A stretch of DNA of 60,473 bases from assembly GCF_030412265.1 (NCBI RefSeq), contig NZ_JAUHLN010000011.1:1-60473 (forward strand). Direction: 5' to 3'. The position numbers and the translations under genes were made by a program. The notes under the pieces are model-generated. The model saw only the letters and a list, made by a program, of their open reading frames with translations, had not been told where the DNA came from and searched no databases. This stretch comes from Fictibacillus terranigra. GTDB lineage: Bacteria > Bacillota > Bacilli > Bacillales > Fictibacillaceae. Positions 59,169-60,473 of the stretch are shown piece by piece (position 1 is the first letter of the stretch; every line of letters begins with the position of its first letter).

Positions 59169-59197
59169 TTGACTTTTGAGGCTAAACAAAGTATGAT
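59169..59197 (+). promoter_or_regulatory. Promoter P2 of right tRNA cluster
   Basis: TTGACT, 17-bp spacer, TATGAT, 23 bp before tRNA-Asn. Confidence 0.8.
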
Positions 59198-59219
59198 ATT
59201 AAATGTCTCAAAAACACAT

Positions 59220-59294
59220 TCCACAGTAGCTCAGTGGTAGAGCTATCGGCTGTTAACCGATCGGTCGTAGGTTCGAGTCCTACCTGTGGAGCCA
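59220..59294 (+). tRNA. tRNA-Asn (GTT)
   Basis: Acceptor TCCACAG/CTGTGGA, anticodon GTT in CTGTTAA, encoded CCA. First gene of the right cluster. Confidence 0.97.
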
Positions 59295-59300
59295 TATTTT

Positions 59301-59391
59301 AGAGAAGTACCCAAGTGGCTCAAGGGGCTCCCCTGCTAAGGGAGTAGGTCGCTAACGCGGCGCGAGGGTTCGAATCCCTTCTTCTCTGCCA
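59301..59391 (+). tRNA. tRNA-Ser (GCT)
   Basis: Class II tRNA with long variable arm; acceptor AGAGAAG/CTTCTCT, anticodon GCT in CTGCTAA, encoded CCA. Confidence 0.97.
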
Positions 59392-59396
59392 TGTGT

Positions 59397-59471
59397 GGCC
59401 CGTTGGTCAAGCGGTTAAGACACCGCCCTTTCACGGCGGTAACACGGGTTCGAATCCCGTACGGGTCACCA
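59397..59471 (+). tRNA. tRNA-Glu (TTC)
   Basis: Acceptor GGCCCGT/ACGGGTC, anticodon TTC in CTTTCAC, encoded CCA. Its 3' 50 bases are identical to the truncated gene at 1-51. Confidence 0.97.
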
Positions 59472-59499
59472 AACGATTTTCTTACAAAACTAACATAAC

Positions 59500-59575
59500 G
59501 GACTCGTGGTGTAGCGGTTAACATGCCTGCCTGTCACGCAGGAGATCGCCGGTTCGATCCCGGTCGGGTCCGCCA
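59500..59575 (+). tRNA. tRNA-Asp (GTC)
   Basis: Acceptor GGACTCG/CGGGTCC, anticodon GTC in CTGTCAC, encoded CCA. Confidence 0.97.
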
Positions 59576-59606
59576 TTTTTCTTAACTATATAAACATCAT
59601 GATTAT

Positions 59607-59681
59607 TGGGCTATAGCCAAGTGGTAAGGCAACGGACTTTGACTCCGTCACTCGTAGGTTCGAATCCTGCTAGCCCAGCCA
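59607..59681 (+). tRNA. tRNA-Gln (TTG)
   Basis: Acceptor TGGGCTA/TAGCCCA, anticodon TTG in CTTTGAC, encoded CCA. Confidence 0.97.
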
Positions 59682-59688
59682 TCTTCAT

Positions 59689-59764
59689 GAGCCATTAGCT
59701 CAGTCGGTAGAGCATCTGACTTTTAATCAGAGGGTCGAAGGTTCGAGTCCTTCATGGCTCACCA
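59689..59764 (+). tRNA. tRNA-Lys (TTT), second copy
   Basis: Identical to 497-572; anticodon TTT, encoded CCA. Confidence 0.97.
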
Positions 59765-59782
59765 TTTTCAACAATTTTATAT

Positions 59783-59867
59783 GCGGGTGTGGCGGAATTG
59801 GCAGACGCGCTAGACTTAGGATCTAGTGTCTTATGACGTGGGGGTTCGAGTCCCTTCACCCGCACCA
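59783..59867 (+). tRNA. tRNA-Leu (TAG)
   Basis: Class II tRNA with long variable arm, acceptor GCGGGTG/CACCCGC, anticodon TAG in CTTAGGA, encoded CCA. Confidence 0.97.
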
Positions 59868-59892
59868 TTTATTTAAAACTTTAATTGCTTTT

Positions 59893-59978
<86 letters not shown>

Positions 59979-60019
59979 AAAGCTTCTTATATAACATTTA
60001 AATACAGAAACAAATAAAT

Positions 60020-60096
60020 GCGCCCTTAGCTCAGCTGGATAGAGTGTTTGACTACGAATCAAAAGGTCGGGAGTTCGAATCTCTCAGGGCGCGCCA
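60020..60096 (+). tRNA. tRNA-Arg (ACG)
   Basis: Acceptor GCGCCCT/AGGGCGC, anticodon ACG in CTACGAA, encoded CCA. The wobble A is expected to be edited to inosine by TadA. Confidence 0.97.
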
Positions 60097-60099
60097 TAT

Positions 60100-60176
60100 C
60101 GGGAAGTGGCTCAGCTTGGTAGAGCACCTGGTTTGGGACCAGGGGGTCGCAGGTTCAAATCCTGTCTTCCCGACCA
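60100..60176 (+). tRNA. tRNA-Pro (TGG)
   Basis: Acceptor CGGGAAG/CTTCCCG, anticodon TGG in TTTGGGA, 3' end ACCA. It is the expected effector of the proS T-box at 18166. Confidence 0.97.
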
Positions 60177-60183
60177 TCTTTGC

Positions 60184-60257
60184 GCGGGTGTAGTTTAGTG
60201 GTAAAACAAGAGCCTTCCAAGCTCTGGTCGTGAGTTCGATTCTCATCACCCGCTCCA
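60184..60257 (+). tRNA. tRNA-Gly (TCC), second copy
   Basis: Identical to 632-705; anticodon TCC, encoded CCA. Confidence 0.97.
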
Positions 60258-60269
60258 TTTTATTTTTTT

Positions 60270-60346
<77 letters not shown>

Positions 60347-60365
60347 TTTTTTAAGGGCTATGTAC

Positions 60366-60394
60366 TTGACATCCGCTCTTGCAATGGATATAAT
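60366..60394 (+). promoter_or_regulatory. Consensus rRNA operon promoter
   Basis: TTGACA, 17-bp spacer, TATAAT: perfect sigma-A boxes, as in Bacillus rrn promoters. Confidence 0.93.
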
Positions 60395-60473
60395 GATAAA
60401 GTTGCGCTAACAACGCGCAAATGTTCTTTGAAAACCAAACAAAAGCCAGGTAAGTCAGGGATTTTACAATCCC
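60395..60473 (+). other. 16S rRNA leader start (rrn operon cut by window end)
   Basis: The stretch TGTTCTTTGAAAACCAAAC at 60422 is the boxA-type leader that precedes 16S rRNA in Bacillus. The 16S gene itself lies beyond the window. Confidence 0.8.

Overview
The window is chromosomal DNA of a low-to-moderate GC endospore-forming Firmicute of the Bacillaceae. Evidence is a complete sigB stress operon (rsbR-S-T-U-V-W-sigB-rsbX), sigW/rsiW and sigX/rsiX, a glmS ribozyme, a T-box leader, cmpA, a YjcZ-type glycine-rich protein and Bacillus-style tRNA clusters. The gene content fits Fictibacillus or a close relative. The genus is an inference.

Left edge (1-836): the tail of a tRNA cluster (Glu, Val, Thr, Tyr, Lys, Gly, Ala) with an unexplained spacer of about 140 nt inside it. 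1-10 kb: arginase, a Spo0E-like peptide, sigW-rsiW with a textbook sigma-W promoter, then cdaA-cdaR-glmM (c-di-AMP synthesis and amino-sugar supply) and glmS behind its self-cleaving ribozyme. 10-17 kb: a mannitol locus mtlA-mtlR-mtlF-mtlD in which MtlA carries two tandem EIIB domains. 17-26 kb: a FUSC membrane protein, a T-box-controlled type-3 prolyl-tRNA synthetase, a 48-aa membrane peptide gene, putP with a strong cre site, and a marR-mmpL efflux pair.

26-39 kb: accessory and stress functions. These are a YjcZ protein, DinB, a frameshifted DUF962 relic on the minus strand, a sigma-B-type promoter in front of a YflT-like stress protein, a TetR regulator, sigX-rsiX, an NlpC/P60 protein that has lost its catalytic residues, UV endonuclease, an SDR/QueA-like/VOC operon of unknown function, signal peptidase, and 3-methyladenine glycosylase.

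The strongest candidate for an undescribed system is at 39,790-41,247 on the minus strand. An NprR/Rap-type HTH-TPR regulator is followed 18 nt downstream by a 59-codon gene for a secreted propeptide made of three 13-residue repeats, each containing HDQNP. This looks like a complete RRNPP quorum-sensing pair. The region is AT-rich compared with its neighbours.

41-46 kb mixes intact genes (CorA, a D,D-carboxypeptidase-like protein) with a graveyard of broken small genes (VOC, NUDIX, GNAT, ABM and STAS fragments). 46-59 kb is a conserved core: rhomboid, acpS, YdcC-like lipoprotein, alr, the ndoAI-ndoA (MazEF-type) module, the sigB operon, a small membrane protein, tex, cmpA (minus strand) and an sprT-like gene. 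The right edge (59.2-60.35 kb) is a 12-gene tRNA cluster with tandem promoters, followed by a consensus rRNA promoter and 16S leader cut by the window end.
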